A DNA stretch of 64,000 nt from Anniella stebbinsi (GCA_029215795.1 JARDYH010000001.1:117330533-117394532); one strand, 5' to 3'; shown: positions 47,901-61,790, counted from the stretch's first letter. The notes: generated by a model not told the origin, from the sequence alone. Made by a program: numbers and translations.

Positions 47901-50900
47901 TTTCCAAAATAGTGAATTCTTTCATAAAGATTTAGACAAAGAAAGAGCTTTCAGGAATTGGATGGTCTGGGCAAAATGTAATAGCTTTGTTATTGAGGTG
48001 AGATGATTTATTATTTAATTAGCTTAGAAGTTTTCATAGTAGTGGGAGTGTTTTATATAAAAATGACCCAGGCTATAGTCAAAACAAACTATGGCCTGGT
48101 ACAACCCATCATCATCAAAAATCATTCAATTGTTGTAAATGAGCGATCATGCTAGTTCATGCTGCTTGATAATTGCCACTGTGAGGAGGAGCAGTAGGAC
48201 GCTTCATCCCTGAATTGTTTGCCATGCCATACTAACTATGACTCTGGCTTGTCTCTCCCATGACAAGTCAGAGTGGGAATCCAGGTTTAAACTCAGTGTT
48301 AAACCCTGGGTTCCAACTCTGGCTTGTTGGGGGAGTGACAACTTACAGTTCCTGGTTTGGCAAACAACCTAGGGATGGAACATTCATGGATTATTTAGAC
48401 ATGCCTGCTCACACTGGGAATTATCAGATAATATGGACCAGCATATTCATTTATTCACTATAACCTTTTAAAAAAAACCTGGGTTATTTTGATGTGTAAA
48501 CCAGTCCATATACATGGGACACCTTCTGCACATTTATTCAGAAATAAATTCCACTGAGTTCAGTAGGGCTTACTCCATAGTGAATATAGTAAGAAAACAA
48601 TCTACTCAAAAGTAAATCCCACTGATTTCAATGGGGCTTATGCCCAGATAAGTGGGTATAGGATTGCAGCACTTGGAGTAACATGAGAGCACATGGTTCA
48701 TAAGGAAGAACACAACTCTAATCCTCAGATCTGCTGGCTTGAGGTGGGTAAGATAGGGCTGAAGTGTATTTCCACCAGCAGACAGGAGTTCCATCAGCGG
48801 GAGTGATGTCCACCCTGAAAGCCCCATTTGCACCCATGGAAAGGTCCATAGGGACAAATCAACCATAGGGACAAATCAACCACCAGCAGCAACCAGCAGT
48901 AGACCAGAAATCAGGATGCTTCAGAGGTGGGACATGGGCAGCTTTGGGTCTGCTGTATTTATTCCCCTATGACACCTCAAGCTGGCAGAGGCAGTTTTCA
49001 TCACCTTGCTTTCAATAGGATGGAAGGAAGGGAACTGCTGGGTGAAAAACCAGTGAAAAAAACATTCCATACTTCCCAACGTAGCCACTTGTGTTCTGGC
49101 AGGGCTCCCAATGTGACATTGGGTCTGTGGTGGATCTACATTCCTCCAGGGGAATGCATCTGCACATCAATATAAATTGGAGTGAAGAGCCAGTGTTGCA
49201 GACACTGTAGGCACTAGATCAGAACCCTGACACTGAGCCCAGGCCAAACAATTAGGAACCCCATGAGGTGGAGACAACCTCTCTTAAGCCAGATTCTGTC
49301 AAGGCCCTCATGTTCCAGTGAGCCTGCTCACTGACACAGGCAATGTGGCTAGTGAAAAATCATGGAGAGGTGACAAATGCCAAGGTTCAGGCCTGAGGGA
49401 TGCCTCTTCAAAGCTCTACACTCCTCAGCAAGGCAGAGGGGCTTGAGAGGTATTATCAGGGTCAGGAAGTATAAAGGGGCCCTCACTCTAGGCCCTAACT
49501 TCGCACTAACAACATGTTTAGCAATCAGGCGGAAAAGAAGTAAATTACAAGTGCAAGGGTGGTGGTGGGAAATGCACGTGGGATGGATTTCACAAAATCT
49601 GGTCATCCCTAATCTGAATCACAGTGTGCATAGCAAGGGGAAGTTTAACCCATTTTCTCCCCAGCTGTGATCTCAGGAAAAATCCACCACTAACCACTGC
49701 AGCAATCAGCAGTCTGAAAAAGCACCAACTGATGTCAATAGGAGGTCCTTCACCATCATGCTAACTCTGCACAGGAGGCATGATTTTTACTGAGATCATG
49801 GCTGGAGAAAGTTGCCCCTTCCCAAACTTGGTATTTAATTTTTAAAAAGTGTTATGTGTAGTTAGTTAGGCTCCGAGCTCTTGCCCAACAAGTCATTTAT
49901 ATGCTGGCTTCTGTCCATGGTCCTGAAAGACCAGTCTATGACTGCCCTTGTTTGCTGGAATAACAATGCTGCTCTGTATCTATATCTGACTGTTTTTATG
50001 GGCATAATTAGAGGACAGCCTTACAGATCAGCTATTTAACAGCTGTGAAACCTTATCACCAATAATATGCCCCCTCCAAAATCACCACTGAGTGGCTTCC
50101 GTAATAATATAAGGAGCAATGAATGATGGTAAATGCCCCAAAGCTGTAATTTCCTACAAAAGAAATAGAAAATGGTGCCATGAAAAATATTGCTAGAGTA
50201 TTAAAAGAATTCATGTGAAGGGTTGGGATGGAAAGGGGAACAGTGTCAGCAATATTGATTTCAATGAAATAAGAATGGGAAGTGGTTAGGAATTAGCATT
50301 AAGTGTTTCAAAATTATCTATTACAGGCATAGGCATAGGTACAGGTAGAAAGGGAAGAGATATGGAGAATAGTGGGACTGGGTAGTGCAAGTCAAGAAGA
50401 ATATTTTTGCACACTGAAAGTAACCACCAGTCAAAAGATTGACTTGGGTATAAAGTAAGTAAATAGTAAGATGTTGAACAACTTTGTGAAAAGCCCTTCA
50501 CATCTTTGTGAAGTTTTATATGCTAAAAAACAAGTTCAAAGAAATTCCAAAAGTAATTAGGCAATTAGAGGCTACTTTGTAATTTCAAGATGCCATGTAA
50601 TTAAATAAGACTGCAGGAGGTTAGCTCCATGATGAGCAAATGCTTCATATTTCAGCAGTGCACCACTGAATGACTAGGACCCCTCTCCATTTATTATTAC
50701 ATTATATTGCATTATTAAGAGCTATTATATTTATAAACTGTGAGCCTTCCTGCCTACTTGCAGTTAAATCTCATGAAACTATAATGCTTTAGGACAGCAC
50801 AAATCCCTACATTATATATGTATGCAGAGTTGGTTATAAATTTCAGCATCTGCTTGAATTTGGTGTCTATTTGTCATATTCCAGTACATTTCCTGCAGGT

Positions 50901-52067
50901 TGCAATGGCAAAGCAATTGCTCACATCACTAAAGAACATGGTGTGGAATCAACTTTTGCTCTGCCAATAATTCCACAAAACCCTTGCATTCTATAACATG
51001 TGCAACATTTATTTTGCTTAACAATTCTAACACTAGGTAAGAGACTTAAAAAAAACCTCAACAACATAGAATTTGTCTAGTATGAGTAATGCTGAAGAAG
51101 CATCAATGTGGTTTCCTCAAATGGAAATTTTACCTCACTATCCATGTAGATTTTTTGAGGGAGTCAACAAATATGTACACAAGGGATATCTGGTAGATAT
51201 TATAATTTGGATTTAACAAATTCCCTTACCAAAGACCTAGGGACATCTGAAAAAATCATTTCAGTTCATGTTTTTTATCAGGATTTACCCAGTCTACGCC
51301 TTTTGGACTGAACATGGATTCAAACACAATATGATTTGGTGGACAAAAAAAAAGTGTTCAACAGCAGGCATGCATTTGAAAAATGCACACAGGTACACTT
51401 TAATCGATGGGAGAAGAATGAATATATTTCAAAGATGTGTAAAATTGATGTATACATTTAGAAAAAGAATCACAAAAATATACATGTATTTTCATCCCCC
51501 CCCCCCCCTCCCAAAGCTCACAATTGGACAGACACGAATCAGAACAAACTTTGGGATAGAATTGGACAACTTTGGCAAGCTCACATTTTGCTGCTTTGCA
51601 CATCTCTACAATGACTACTAAGAGCGCAATCCTAAGTAGGGCAAAATAGGAGATCCACTAGAGAGACACCACATCATCCAGGGTCTGGCTGGCACACAAG
51701 TGGGAAAGGCTGGACAGGAGGGGGGCAGTTGTTTGCCAGTTTTTTCTCCCAGCACTCCTCCATTCTATTTATTTTCCCTCCCATAGGGACTGATCTTGAG
51801 GTTGCTAGATCCAAAGCCATCCTGCCCCAAGCTTGAAACACCACATTTGGGGGCCTACTACGGCTTATCTACCATCACACCTACATAATTTTCTGCAGGT
51901 TTAACTGGGGCCTCTGGGATAGACATGCTTCCTTGCCAGCCGAGGGGTGACTCTGCTCTTTCCTGGCCCCTGTTGGATAGCCACCCAAGGGGAATAGGGT
52001 TGCTGTCTAAGGGAACATAACAATAATTAGGTAAGCCAGTGAGCTTTGTTATTGATCAGCAGCAGCT

Positions 52068-53610
52068 ATGGAAAAAGTTAGGGCAAAAATGGTAGGAAGA
52101 AAGGGTGTAAACAGTGGAGTCTTTCAAGGAACTGTATTGGGACCTGTGCTATTTAACTTATGCATTATAAATAATCAGGAATCAAGGATAGATAGTGAAA
52201 CAATCAAATCTGCAGATATTCAGGAAGGTTCAATTTCAAAAAGACTAAGTAGAATTTTAAAAGGAGTCATTTTCTTCCACACTGGGTGATCAAGTAGTAG
52301 TTTAGTAGATTAAATGCAACAAGAAAATGCAGAAGTGATTCATGTTAGGACAAGAAAATCTACCTTCGCATTCATCCATCCATCCTGATGGTATCCAAAC
52401 TGGCTATACCCAGCATGAAAGAGACCTTAGGAGCCATAGTTGAAAGTTAATTGAAAAATCAAGTTCATGGTGATGAATTACTAGGCAAGGGGCTGAAAAT
52501 AAAACAGCAAATATCTTAGCCATAATATAAATGTATGGCATATCAACCTTTAAAATGTGCTTTACGTGACTGCTAATCCTATCTCAAAAAGGATATCAAA
52601 AAAACTGGAAAAGGTATAGGAAAGGGAACACAAATGTTTACTGTTATTACCTAAATTTCAGTGTAATTCTAAGTGTGTGGGGAGCAGCTCACACTGGCCA
52701 AAGGAAGAGTTGGGGGATAACTTACATTGGGGTTTCACAGCAATTGGTGGCTCCAGGGTGGCACAGTTTAGGGACCAATCCTAATCAGGAAATTGGCAAG
52801 GCTTTGGATCCAGTGAATCCAAAGTCACCTCCTCTCTGCCCTTGGTATACCCAATTTCAGATGCCAACACCAGCTTTAGCCAGTGGTGATTTACGCCTGC
52901 AAACCATTCCATGGGCAAAACTGGACCTTTTTGCCAGTCATGCCCTTCCAGCAGAGAAACTGCTTGTATGATTCAACCTAAACCCTGCCAGCCAGCAGAT
53001 CTGGGATTTAGGATTGCTCTGTTTTTGTTGTTAGCCATCTTGGGTATCCAGTACTGAAAGGTGGGACCCTCTCTCTCTCTCTCTCTCTCTCTAACTCTCC
53101 CTCCCCCCTCTCTCTCATACACAAAATCAAATGGTGCCTGTATGGGTAAAACCTTTGGAAATGTTTAGTTGAAAATGACAAGTAAGGGGGAATATGATAG
53201 AAGTTTATAAAATTATGCATGGCCTGAAGTGGGACTACACAATGTAACAACAAATTGAGCACAGCCCTTCAGCCATATATGGAAGGCAATCAGGGAATTA
53301 ATAAATGTCCTATATTTTTAAATGAATGCCTGAGATGGCAGATACAGGTTGTTTATCAGGTACCTAGCAAGTTATCATCCTTCACTATTGGCCTGGTTCA
53401 GAAATTGTGTAGTCATGGTGTGGAAACATCGAGCAAACTGCCAATGAAATTAACCAGCATGAATGTCAGGATGAACAAAAGGAAATATTTCTTTATTCAA
53501 TACGTATTTAATTAATGGAATCACTTGCTACAAGATGTGGCGATGTCCACTTGCTTTGTGAAATATATAGAACAACATAAGTCTATCAATGGCTATTAGG
53601 CATTGATGTT
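52068..53610 (+). mobile_element. LINE remnant, plus strand, interrupted
   Basis: Contains GVFQGTVLGPVLFNL, a reverse-transcriptase motif, at about 52100-52160. Downstream come 'gagaccttaggagccatag' (52420) and 'aaaaggatatcaaaaaaac' (52590). After an unrelated gap (about 52670-53150) come gaatatgatagaagtttata (53190) and 'ggaatcacttgctacaagat' (53518), followed by tctatcaatggctattaggc (53582). These occur in the order typical of the family whose extreme 3' end is at 46054-46460. No intact frame. Confidence 0.65.
53068..53092. repeat. (CT)n microsatellite
   Basis: About twelve CT units, followed by more CT-rich DNA to 53116. Confidence 0.9.
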
Positions 53611-54018
53611 AATTTTTTTTTGCCCCAAATCAGCATGCATATATGCTGGGGACAAATAGTCGAGAGTAGCAATTTCCCTTGTGACCTAGTCGTGAGTGTT
53701 TCTTGTCAGATAAGACAGAGATGGGTCTAATAGAGCAATGTAGTTTTATATTAAATCAGTGATCTGAGACAAACATGAGACAACACAACATACTCTTTCC
53801 TGTTACTTCCTCTTCTTTCTAGTCGATTCTCTCTGCAAAGTTACATTGTATGTTCTTCCGATAAGACCAAGACATGTTAACCAATAAAGCAGATTCACCT
53901 TCTCTGAGGAAAGACTTCAGTTGTATTATGGATGTTAAATGCAGCCAGAATTACAGCTTCACAAGAGATGCTTTTTTTTTTTTAAGGCTTATGATTTATG
54001 TTTAAATGTCTGGGATAC

Positions 54019-54048
54019 AAACACACACACACACACACACACACACAT
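54019..54048. repeat. (CA)n microsatellite
   Basis: About fourteen CA units. Confidence 0.95.
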
Positions 54049-56296
54049 CAAGCACAGGATGTATTTAACTACTTCAACACATCACTTGATTTCTCAAAGA
54101 AGTTCCAACTTCTGAGAGGATATTTTCCATTTGGAGTCATTGCATCACATCCATCTGCTGGGCTTAGCTTTCCAACACTGGCAGGCAGCCACATATTGTG
54201 CCATGTGCAAACAATTCAGTCCTGCAGTAAAGAGAGCCCTGCTCTGAATCCTCTTGTCATATGAAGTCAAATTGATAGCCACCATAGGCAGGCCTTTCTG
54301 TGGAGAGGTTCCCTCTCCTTGCACCTTCTTCTCCAAGGAGGCCTGCTTTCAACATTTAACAATCAGGCTTAAAAATATATTCTTATTTAATAAGCTTTTA
54401 CACTGGATTGTTCAGTGTTTTTTTTAAAAAAAAATCTTCACAGTTTTCTTCGTATGCTGTTTTTTAAAAGTATTTCTGTCTGCGGTTTTTATCATTTGGT
54501 TTTAATGTTTTATTATTAAGTTTGTAAGCCACCTTGACTGCATGATTTGAGTTGAAAGATGGGCTAATAATGTAAAACAGCAGACATATATAAATTACAA
54601 TTGGGGACACTATTCCTTCCTTGACTATTGACTAAATATAATCTGAGAGAAAGGATGAGTGAACTCAGTGAGGCTTACTTCAGAGCAGATATGCAAAGGA
54701 TTCCAGGAAGAGATAATTGAGGCACTACTTGGTACATGCAGCTTGGCATCAAGGATTTGTGGCTCAGTGACTAGCCCTTGAAAACTCCTCCAGCATTGAC
54801 AGGAGCTTCAGAGTGGGGAGGGGAGCCGATTTGCCTAGCTGGTGCAGCTGGGCAGCCTATCTAGGTTGTTTGTGTTAACACACTAGGACTTGTTAGTGCA
54901 GCTGCATTCACACGTCATGACAACGCAGAATTCTTTGGGTTACTGTGACATGTGAATCCAATGCTTTCAATTGGACTTATGCCTGGATTGGTTTGTATAG
55001 GATTTCAGTTTAATGTGTTCCAATATTGCACTGTATCAAATAACAACACCTACCACATTGGTAAGGTTATCATTGTAACTTATTTGGTATGCTCCATAAC
55101 CAAATGATCCAGCAGTAATATGTAACAATACACATTTCTTGCATAGCCATGATGTAGGTCTAAGCAAGGAAATCTTATTAAAATGTTGCCATGGTGAGAA
55201 AGAAGATCCCAATAGCTATGCACAACTTTTCTAGCTAGGAAGTCTGAGATACTTGCTTGATTTTTTATATATAACTGTCATGGCTAATTTCTCATCTTAC
55301 TGAAAAAGTTGTCAAAATGCAAAGTATGCTGAATACATCCATCAGGTACGCTTCATATCTCACAGCCACAATCAAGTAACTTCTCAAACAATTCAAATCC
55401 TCTGCTGTTTTTCCCCAGACAAAACCCTTCTCCTATTTCTAACATTTTACTATTTGTATTATTTCTCAGTATTGAGACATTTTATTAGCCACATCCTTGG
55501 GCATCAAATGGAAAAAGACCAATGGTGGAGAAAGGTGAATAGGTGTACAAAGATGAAAAAATAAAAGAACATTTTTGTTTTTAAAATGATAGGGTGTTTT
55601 TTTTAAGGGCAGGGTAATGGACATGATGGGTATTTTGAAACATTGGTCGAAATGACACGTGTTAGTTAAGAGACACTGTAATAAAATTATTCATATGTTT
55701 TGTTAAGTGCTTCTTGAAAGGGAACACTAAACAGGACAGGAGACAAGATTAGGCATTAAGGGCATAACAAATGCATGGTCTTCTGCCATACAATTCATGC
55801 AAAAACCTGTTTGTGCAGATATATCCTAATAGCAAATGCATATATTAAAGAATACACACAGAGAGTAACATAGGTTAGCTGGTTAATTTCCAGTCTTAAA
55901 GTGGCACGTAACCTCCAACAAATGGCTCATCCAAACAAGAATTGGCTGCACTGTTAATACAGGAAAAGGGCACATGCCTGGGCACTGGGGCTGGATGTCC
56001 GTGTATGGCCCTGTGGCTACCCCAGTGCCCAGTAATCACAGCATGTGGAAGAATGCACACTGTGCTGTTCAACCAACACTGTAGCAGGATGGATGAGGAA
56101 GGATGTTCTATGAACTCACCATCTGTCACCATTGGACAGCGACCAAAGGGACAGTGCAGGCCATTCTGCCTTGATGCTTCCAAAAGTTGGCTGGCACCAA
56201 CTGCTAAAAGCATCTGATTAGAAGCAGTCTGCTTGCATGAAACTGCTAGATTCAGCCGCTCTGTCATTTTAATGCCATATGGTGCATGAGCCACCG

Positions 56297-56905
56297 GCCT
56301 TATCCACACCAGCCGTTTATTCCAGAATAGTATCGAGGTTGTCCATACCGGGCCACATGATGCACAGCTGATCCCACTGTGATCTAGGGATGACCCCTCA
56401 GTTATTCAGGAATATCGGTGACTGGATTTTTCACGGCTTTTACGGCTCTCCTGCGGCTGGTGTGCCCCCCCTTCCCGAAGCTGTTGCTGTTCGGTGTGAG
56501 CTCCCAGCACCAGTGGGATTTCGGCCATGTGCAGGAGTGGGTGTCTGCTATTTTTAGCACATTTTTGATTGGGTATTGGTGTGTTTTCATGCTGACCGTG
56601 TGTATTTTTTTAAATACAAACATATTGATGCGCAGGAGCACATTTTCAACACAGTACCCATCCCCCCTGTGTTGCTGTGTGCGTACTGGTGCACATCTCT
56701 CAGGAGTTATTAAAAATATATATCCATGCCCCGTACCAGTCTGCCTAGCCCCGCCCATCCTGCTGATGCACATTCTGAACTGCCTTCATGGGGTACACAG
56801 CCTCCCGCAATGGCTCTCCTTTACTTGCGGGAAACTTCCCTCACGTGTGCCCTCATGATCACCCCTCCCACCTCTTGAAAGGGCTCTAGGTGTAGATGAG
56901 CTCAC
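56297..56905. mobile_element. GC-rich inverted-repeat element, ~600 bp
   Basis: Left end ggccttatccacaccagc and right end ctaggtgtagatgagct are inverted and resemble the 'accaagcagg' ends. The interior (56400-56480, 56640-56860) is richer in CpG than its surroundings and has matched arms, for example tcacggcttttacggctctc opposite sequences near 56830. Flanks CCACC/TCACC may be a decayed 5-bp duplication. Open frames on both strands (56402-56773, 56418-56858) reflect the composition, not genes. Confidence 0.55.
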
Positions 56906-57418
56906 CATATACTATCACTCAGCAGGGGGTGCCCAGTAGTATTTCACCCACCATCACAAGAGCCATAACTGGTACTCCAAAAGCTGTGTCATGACATTGA
57001 GGTTACTGCCAGAATGTTAGTTTCTAGCCCATGTATTTTAGCATACTAAAAGAAAATCCTTAATTCTCCACCATCCCCACTGTAAAACCTGCAAATTTTA
57101 AACACAGCATTTTGAATAACCTTGCTCCCAAAAACTCCTCTTCAATCTAGAATGAATGAAGATCCAGTTGCCTCAGTGTTCATTTTTCCTCCCCTCCCCG
57201 AATATAGTTGGAACTTACTGCTTTAAATATATATATTGGGACTTATTTCTTACCAAAAAATGGTTAAACTTCTATTACCAGTAGCTTCTTGACAGACTAG
57301 TACTTGTAAATTTTTATTACTTCATATACTTGCCAGTACTTAAAAGTATTTTCTATATTAACGTTATTTTTTTTAAAAGTATATTGAACTGTATTTCTTC
57401 AATAGTCATATTTAACTA

Positions 57419-57420
57419 TT

Positions 57421-57460
<40 letters not shown>

Positions 57461-57463
57461 TCA
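57419..57463. repeat. (CTTT)n microsatellite
   Basis: Eleven CTTT units, purine-rich (AAAG)n in the gene's transcript, starting about 160 bases beyond the donor of exon 57626-57771. Confidence 0.95.
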
Positions 57464-57625
57464 TGCCCTTTCCAGACAGAAGCAAAGAATATTTTGCTCT
57501 CAGTATAAAAAGGACCAGGGAACTAATGATAAATAAGAATACACCAATATAAAACATATAAAACATAAACTTCTTACAGTGTAAACCACCTTTTAAAATT
57601 ATAAATAAATAAATTAGATACTTAC

Positions 57626-57771
57626 CCCTTTTAAGTAGAATAACAGTAGCATGTCTGCGGCCATATCCATTTTCAACGTAGCATGAGTAATTCCCGAGGT
57701 CTCCTTCTTCCACTGAATCAAGAATTAATGAGATGGAAACTTCCTGTTCTCCAAGATGCTCCTTTAGAACT
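57626..57771 (-). CDS. IL1RAPL1: IL1RAPL1 coding exon: end of third Ig-like domain
   Basis: A 146-base exon on the minus strand. The acceptor is a polypyrimidine tract ending ctttctccag at 57772, and the donor g|gtaagt starts at 57625. It contributes one base closing an Arg codon, 48 codons and one base opening a Glu codon. The peptide contains [13 protein letters not shown] and the classic Ig F-strand motif DLGNYSC (residues 69-75 of the window protein), so Cys8 and Cys75 should form the domain's disulfide. The NYS is a possible N-glycosylation site. The domain ends at [12 protein letters not shown] just before the membrane segment. A second AG two bases downstream (57770) would shift the frame; the frame of both neighbours fixes the start at 57771. 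A (CTTT)n tract lies about 160 bases beyond the donor. Confidence 0.93.
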
Positions 57772-59569
57772 CTGGAGAAAGAAAATATTGACCCCCATAT
57801 AAAACACTGTTTACATAATATCATTTAGAAAGATCAATATTATAGTTTGGATATAGTTTGTACTCTTCTTCTTCTTCTTTTGTAGATGTTAATAAGAGCT
57901 GCAATTAATTTGACATCCATAAGCACATCCTGATAAAATATTAAGGGTTGTGCACAAAATATTGGTAAATATTGGTTTACATGTTCTTTAAACATTTTAA
58001 AGGATTTCTTGAAACCATGGTTCATAGACCAGATTTTAAGAAAATGTTCACCTGATGGTTCTGACAGGGAAGAAATGTATCTCTGTTTTCATTTGCCATC
58101 TTGGTAAAATAGGGTATGGCTTTGTTAAAACAGGATTTATTTCCAGATGTTTCTCCATTGCTCTTACTGTACACATATAACCCAAAAGGAAGACTTTCAT
58201 TTCATTGCTAATATATCGAGAGAGGAAGAAATGCAAGCACTCTGGTTAAAACACAAGTAGTGTTAACCCATCATCCCTGGTTTTCCTCTGCAATTTCATG
58301 CAGCAGAGTAAATAAGACATTTCTTTACACTCTCATAACCCCTGCTCAACACAGAAAAAGGAAAAAAGATTTCAGGGTTCTCCCCAAGCACACATGAAAT
58401 GACCAATTCCAAAAAGCAATAAAGTCATTTACCACTATCTTTGTTAAACTTTTAAAGTGCTAAAAGTATGTATGTGAATGTCTTTGGGAGTTGAAGAACT
58501 TTACATAAGAACTACAACATGCCAATTGTTTATATAATATTTTACGTTAGGGCTGAGCTTCGTAGGATAAAATGAAATCATACTTGGGGTGAAATATCAC
58601 AGCCCGTTATTTTATTATATTTTAGCCTGATTTGTATTACTTAAAATCTAAAGACCTACCAAGCTATTTTAAAACAGGGGTGTGCAATTGAATCCTGAGT
58701 GGAATCAGGTTGATTTAGATAAATTTTGGAAATGTCCGAATCAAAGCAGATGTCCTTCGAAGCAGACTGAAGCAGAATTTGAACACTCCTGAAGATTTAG
58801 TCTTTGGGGGAGCACAGAAACATAGACAGTGCATCTCCAAAAACGGGTCCATTTCTCCCCAAGCTTTCCATACAAGGAAAATATCAGGTAGGGGGAGGGG
58901 AGAGGGAAAGGAGGACCAGCACATCTAGCTTCTAATCAGGGATTTATTTGTAAGGAAAAAGCCCATGTGGAGGGAAGCAGGTTCCCCAACTAAGTCACTT
59001 GCTAGAGGAGCTCAGGGCAGGATCCTTACGACTCTAGAGAGTGAAGGGCTGCCTGTGATGTCACTGATGGGGCACCACCTCCTGATGTCATCTGGCCCGC
59101 TGTTGGTCTGGGAGGGGGGGACAATTCAGACCCTATTCCAAAATGGTTCAACAACTCTGTTTTAAAGTGTTGGCCTTGGGCCTTGCATTGCCAGTGCTGA
59201 AGTAACATTTCAGATAACCTGTTTTTTGGCCTTAGTCTTGCTTAAGTCTAAAGATAGAAAATGGAATGGAGAAGAAGCTAACGATGCACAATGGGGTGTT
59301 TGAATTTCCCTCTCCCTCTTTAAGGAGGGTTCCATTGGAATCAATGGAGGCATTTTTTTTCTTTTAACCTCCCCCCCTCCCACCATGGGATCTCTTTGTG
59401 GAATTTTGGGTAGAAAATAGTTTGGGGAAAAGCTTGAACACCCCTTTCAAAATTTCACAGTTCCAATCTGAATTGGGGACCACACATGCTTACCCTAAAG
59501 TAAATAAACCAATCATGCATAGCAAAGCTTTGCTAGAATGTTTTGTTTGGTCCTGAGAATTGGTACTCC

Positions 59570-59966
59570 TAGGGATGTATGAATTGCGCAAAATCTATTC
59601 CAACTGTGTTTTGGAGATTATCAGGTGTCATTCATTCAATCACCCACCCATTGACGGAATTGGATTTTTAAAAGTCTCTGAATTTGGTCAAATTTGCATG
59701 TGCACAAATTCCTTCCCAAATGAGCAAATTTCCCCAAAATGCGCATTTCTGCACTTTAGCTTATGGGAAAATACATTTTTTGCCAAGTTTTTTGGTATAT
59801 TTTTCTACAAAATTTGTGCAAAATTCCCCAACATTAGGAAAATGGTCCACATGTCTGTGGATTCCGTCTGACAGGGGAAAAGCTGGTCCACTACAGAATC
59901 CGTGAGCCAGATTCATAAAAATCCAAAGTAATTTGGTTCCATTGCGAATTCCTCCGATACCCCCTA
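59570..59966. mobile_element. hAT-like element, 397 bp (second copy of the 19.2 kb family)
   Basis: Starts TAGGGATGTATGAATTGCGC and ends CGATACCCCCTA. Shares gcaaaatct, catctacccat-like, ttatggga, ggattc and cagattcataa text in order with 19183-19541. Flanks GGTACTCC and AATACTCA match at 5 of 8 positions, a decayed target duplication. Confidence 0.75.
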
Positions 59967-60377
59967 AATACTCATGCAGGGAAGTTTGGGTTCCAAGTCT
60001 TGGGCAAAAATGGATTCTGAATGAATTTCTATGGAGGAGGTAACTGATCTTAGGAAGCTGGAAACGAAATATTTTTAGAAGCAGGAAACACAATTTAGAT
60101 TCTCTTCCTGTTCTTCCACAAAAATCTCTGTAAAAGATTTACCTTAGTTCCTGTTTTGTGTGATGGGAGCGAGAGGAGTGAGAGAGTGTCTCCTCCATTA
60201 TCAGAATTCTTGAGAGCCTGAGGCACCTCTTCTGATGTATCTGAGAATCAATACTGGGCCATTACAGGAGGCAGGGAGGGGTGAAACGGAAGGAAGGACT
60301 TTCAACAACATGAGATTTATCTCAGTGGTTCAATGCATTGTGCTGCTGCATGTTTGGGAATCTTTTAAAAGGTATGA

Positions 60378-60495
60378 AACCTGGTGCCCTCCAGAGATTT
60401 TGTACTACAACTCCCATATGTCTCACCCAACCATAGCCAATGGTCAGGAATCATGGGAGTTGTAGTCCAAAACATTTGAAGAACACCCCTGATAT
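60378..60495. mobile_element. small hAT-like element remnant
   Basis: acctggtgccctccagagat, tactacaactcccat facing atgggagttgtagt, then ccaaaacatttgaag and aacacccctga. The same type of fold-back as 39412-39537, in decayed form. Confidence 0.6.
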
Positions 60496-60835
60496 AGAAG
60501 ATTAAGGAATGACTGCTCATCATAGCAATTTCCAGAAAATATTCCGCGATTTTGGCTGGTATCTTATCTAATTTAGTTTTCGAGATACTTTTGTATAGCC
60601 ACAGAATCCCCACTCTCAATTTAAAAGAAGTCTTGAACAAGCAGTTTCACATATAATTGTGTATATGAAAAAGAATGAGCTTCTGATGCTATTTTCAGTG
60701 CTCACCCTGTGGAAAAGGAGGCCTATAATGTTTTAATACACTCCAGTAATGTCTGTTGCTTCTTTTACATAGTGCTTTGTTCATTATGGATAACGAGATA
60801 TTAGTCTTGACAAAATATATACAACCTCTTTTTAC

Positions 60836-60968
60836 CTAATATCACTTTCCCAAACCCGACTTTCATCCAAATCCTCAATAAACTTTTCGCCTTTCATCCA
60901 ATACATTAACGGGCTGACTTCTCCGCTGTATCCAAAGAATGCTCGACAGGTTAGATTAGCAGCATGGC
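60836..60968 (-). CDS. IL1RAPL1: IL1RAPL1 coding exon: first part of third Ig-like domain
   Basis: This 133-base exon is read right to left. The acceptor (…ttcaacag) lies at 60969-60970 and the donor (gtaaa) starts at 60835. It supplies two bases of a Gly codon, 43 full codons and two bases of an Arg codon, so phases are 1 in and 2 out. The peptide includes ANLTCR, the Ig core Trp in [11 protein letters not shown], and FIEDLDE. Numbering the window's 437 residues from 1, the first Ig cysteine is residue 8 and the core Trp is 24; the Asn in NLT is a potential glycosylation site. In this family the three extracellular Ig domains bind the presynaptic partner PTP-delta (established knowledge). 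The exon pairs with the one at 57626-57771, which carries the second Ig cysteine. By mammalian exon order it is probably exon 7 of 11 (inference). The more N-terminal Ig domains and signal peptide lie outside the window. Confidence 0.92.
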
Positions 60969-61569
60969 CTGTTGAAGAGAATTAATAGAGAAAATATGTT
61001 ATTGCAAAACTGGAAAAAGTGTTTTTCATTTTAAGATTGACAGCTAAGAAATGCACACACCTAAGAGAGCATTATTGGAAGTTGACCTTAACAGTCATTG
61101 CCTTTTAGAAACATTTTTTGTCCCAATTATTTTCAAACAATTGTCAGATACATTTGGGGAGTGGGGAGGAATAAACCAATTGGCCGATTCCTTTAAAAAT
61201 AGATATTCACAAGCAGATTAATTATATGGGGTTAGATACAGACATGCAACTGGGATGGTAGAAATTAACTTCCCTGTCCCCTCGTCTCCATGGCAACCTC
61301 CTCCCCTGTCCTCTGAAAATGCTATACAGAGGCTCAGGGAACAGGGCTGAATGAGGTGTGTCAGGAGGGGGTGCGAGGAAATCCCTGAGAATCAGCCAGA
61401 GGCATCTTCTGTGAGTAGAGCCCTGACATGCTCAGAATGCAGATCCTGGATTCAACTCATAGTCTTGTTTTAATGAAGGGGTAGTCAACATTTTATTTAT
61501 TTATTTATATGTATTTATTTATGTTTACATTTATATCCCACCTTTCTTCCATTGTGAAACTCATGCCCT

Positions 61570-61790
61570 GAGAACCCTGCCCCTCCTATTCTGTATTTTT
61601 AAAAAAATATTTATTACATTTCTCTACTTCCCTATAGCCAAAACTCTCTGGCCATTCACAACAATGAAAACCGTAAGGTACAGCATAAAACAATACAGAA
61701 TACAAAAGCTTAAATGACATCTACAGCAACTGCAAAGCACAAAAGGCTCAAACAAAGCTTGCAAACAAGTCAATTCTGACCCTTTTGGCA
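61570..61790 (-). mobile_element. LINE or SINE 3' tail, minus strand
   Basis: atttattacatttctctact, then 'cctatagccaaaactctctgg' and cagcataaaacaatacagaa, the plus-strand view of a tail like that at 39640-39730. Confidence 0.5.

Larger units (their letters stand above)
57772..60835 (-). other. IL1RAPL1 intron inside the third Ig domain
   Basis: A 3.06 kb intron with a GT at 60835 and an AG at 57772. It contains one hAT-like element (59570-59966) and the remains of another (60378-60495). The rest (57790-59560) shows no assignable feature. This intron splits the Ig domain between its two cysteines. Confidence 0.85.

Noticed and set aside
55896..56858. Open frames of 120-146 codons near 56 kb
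   Set aside because: The frames at 56402-56858 fall in a GC-rich inverted-repeat element. That at 55896-56309 has no recognisable domain, splice context or conserved composition.
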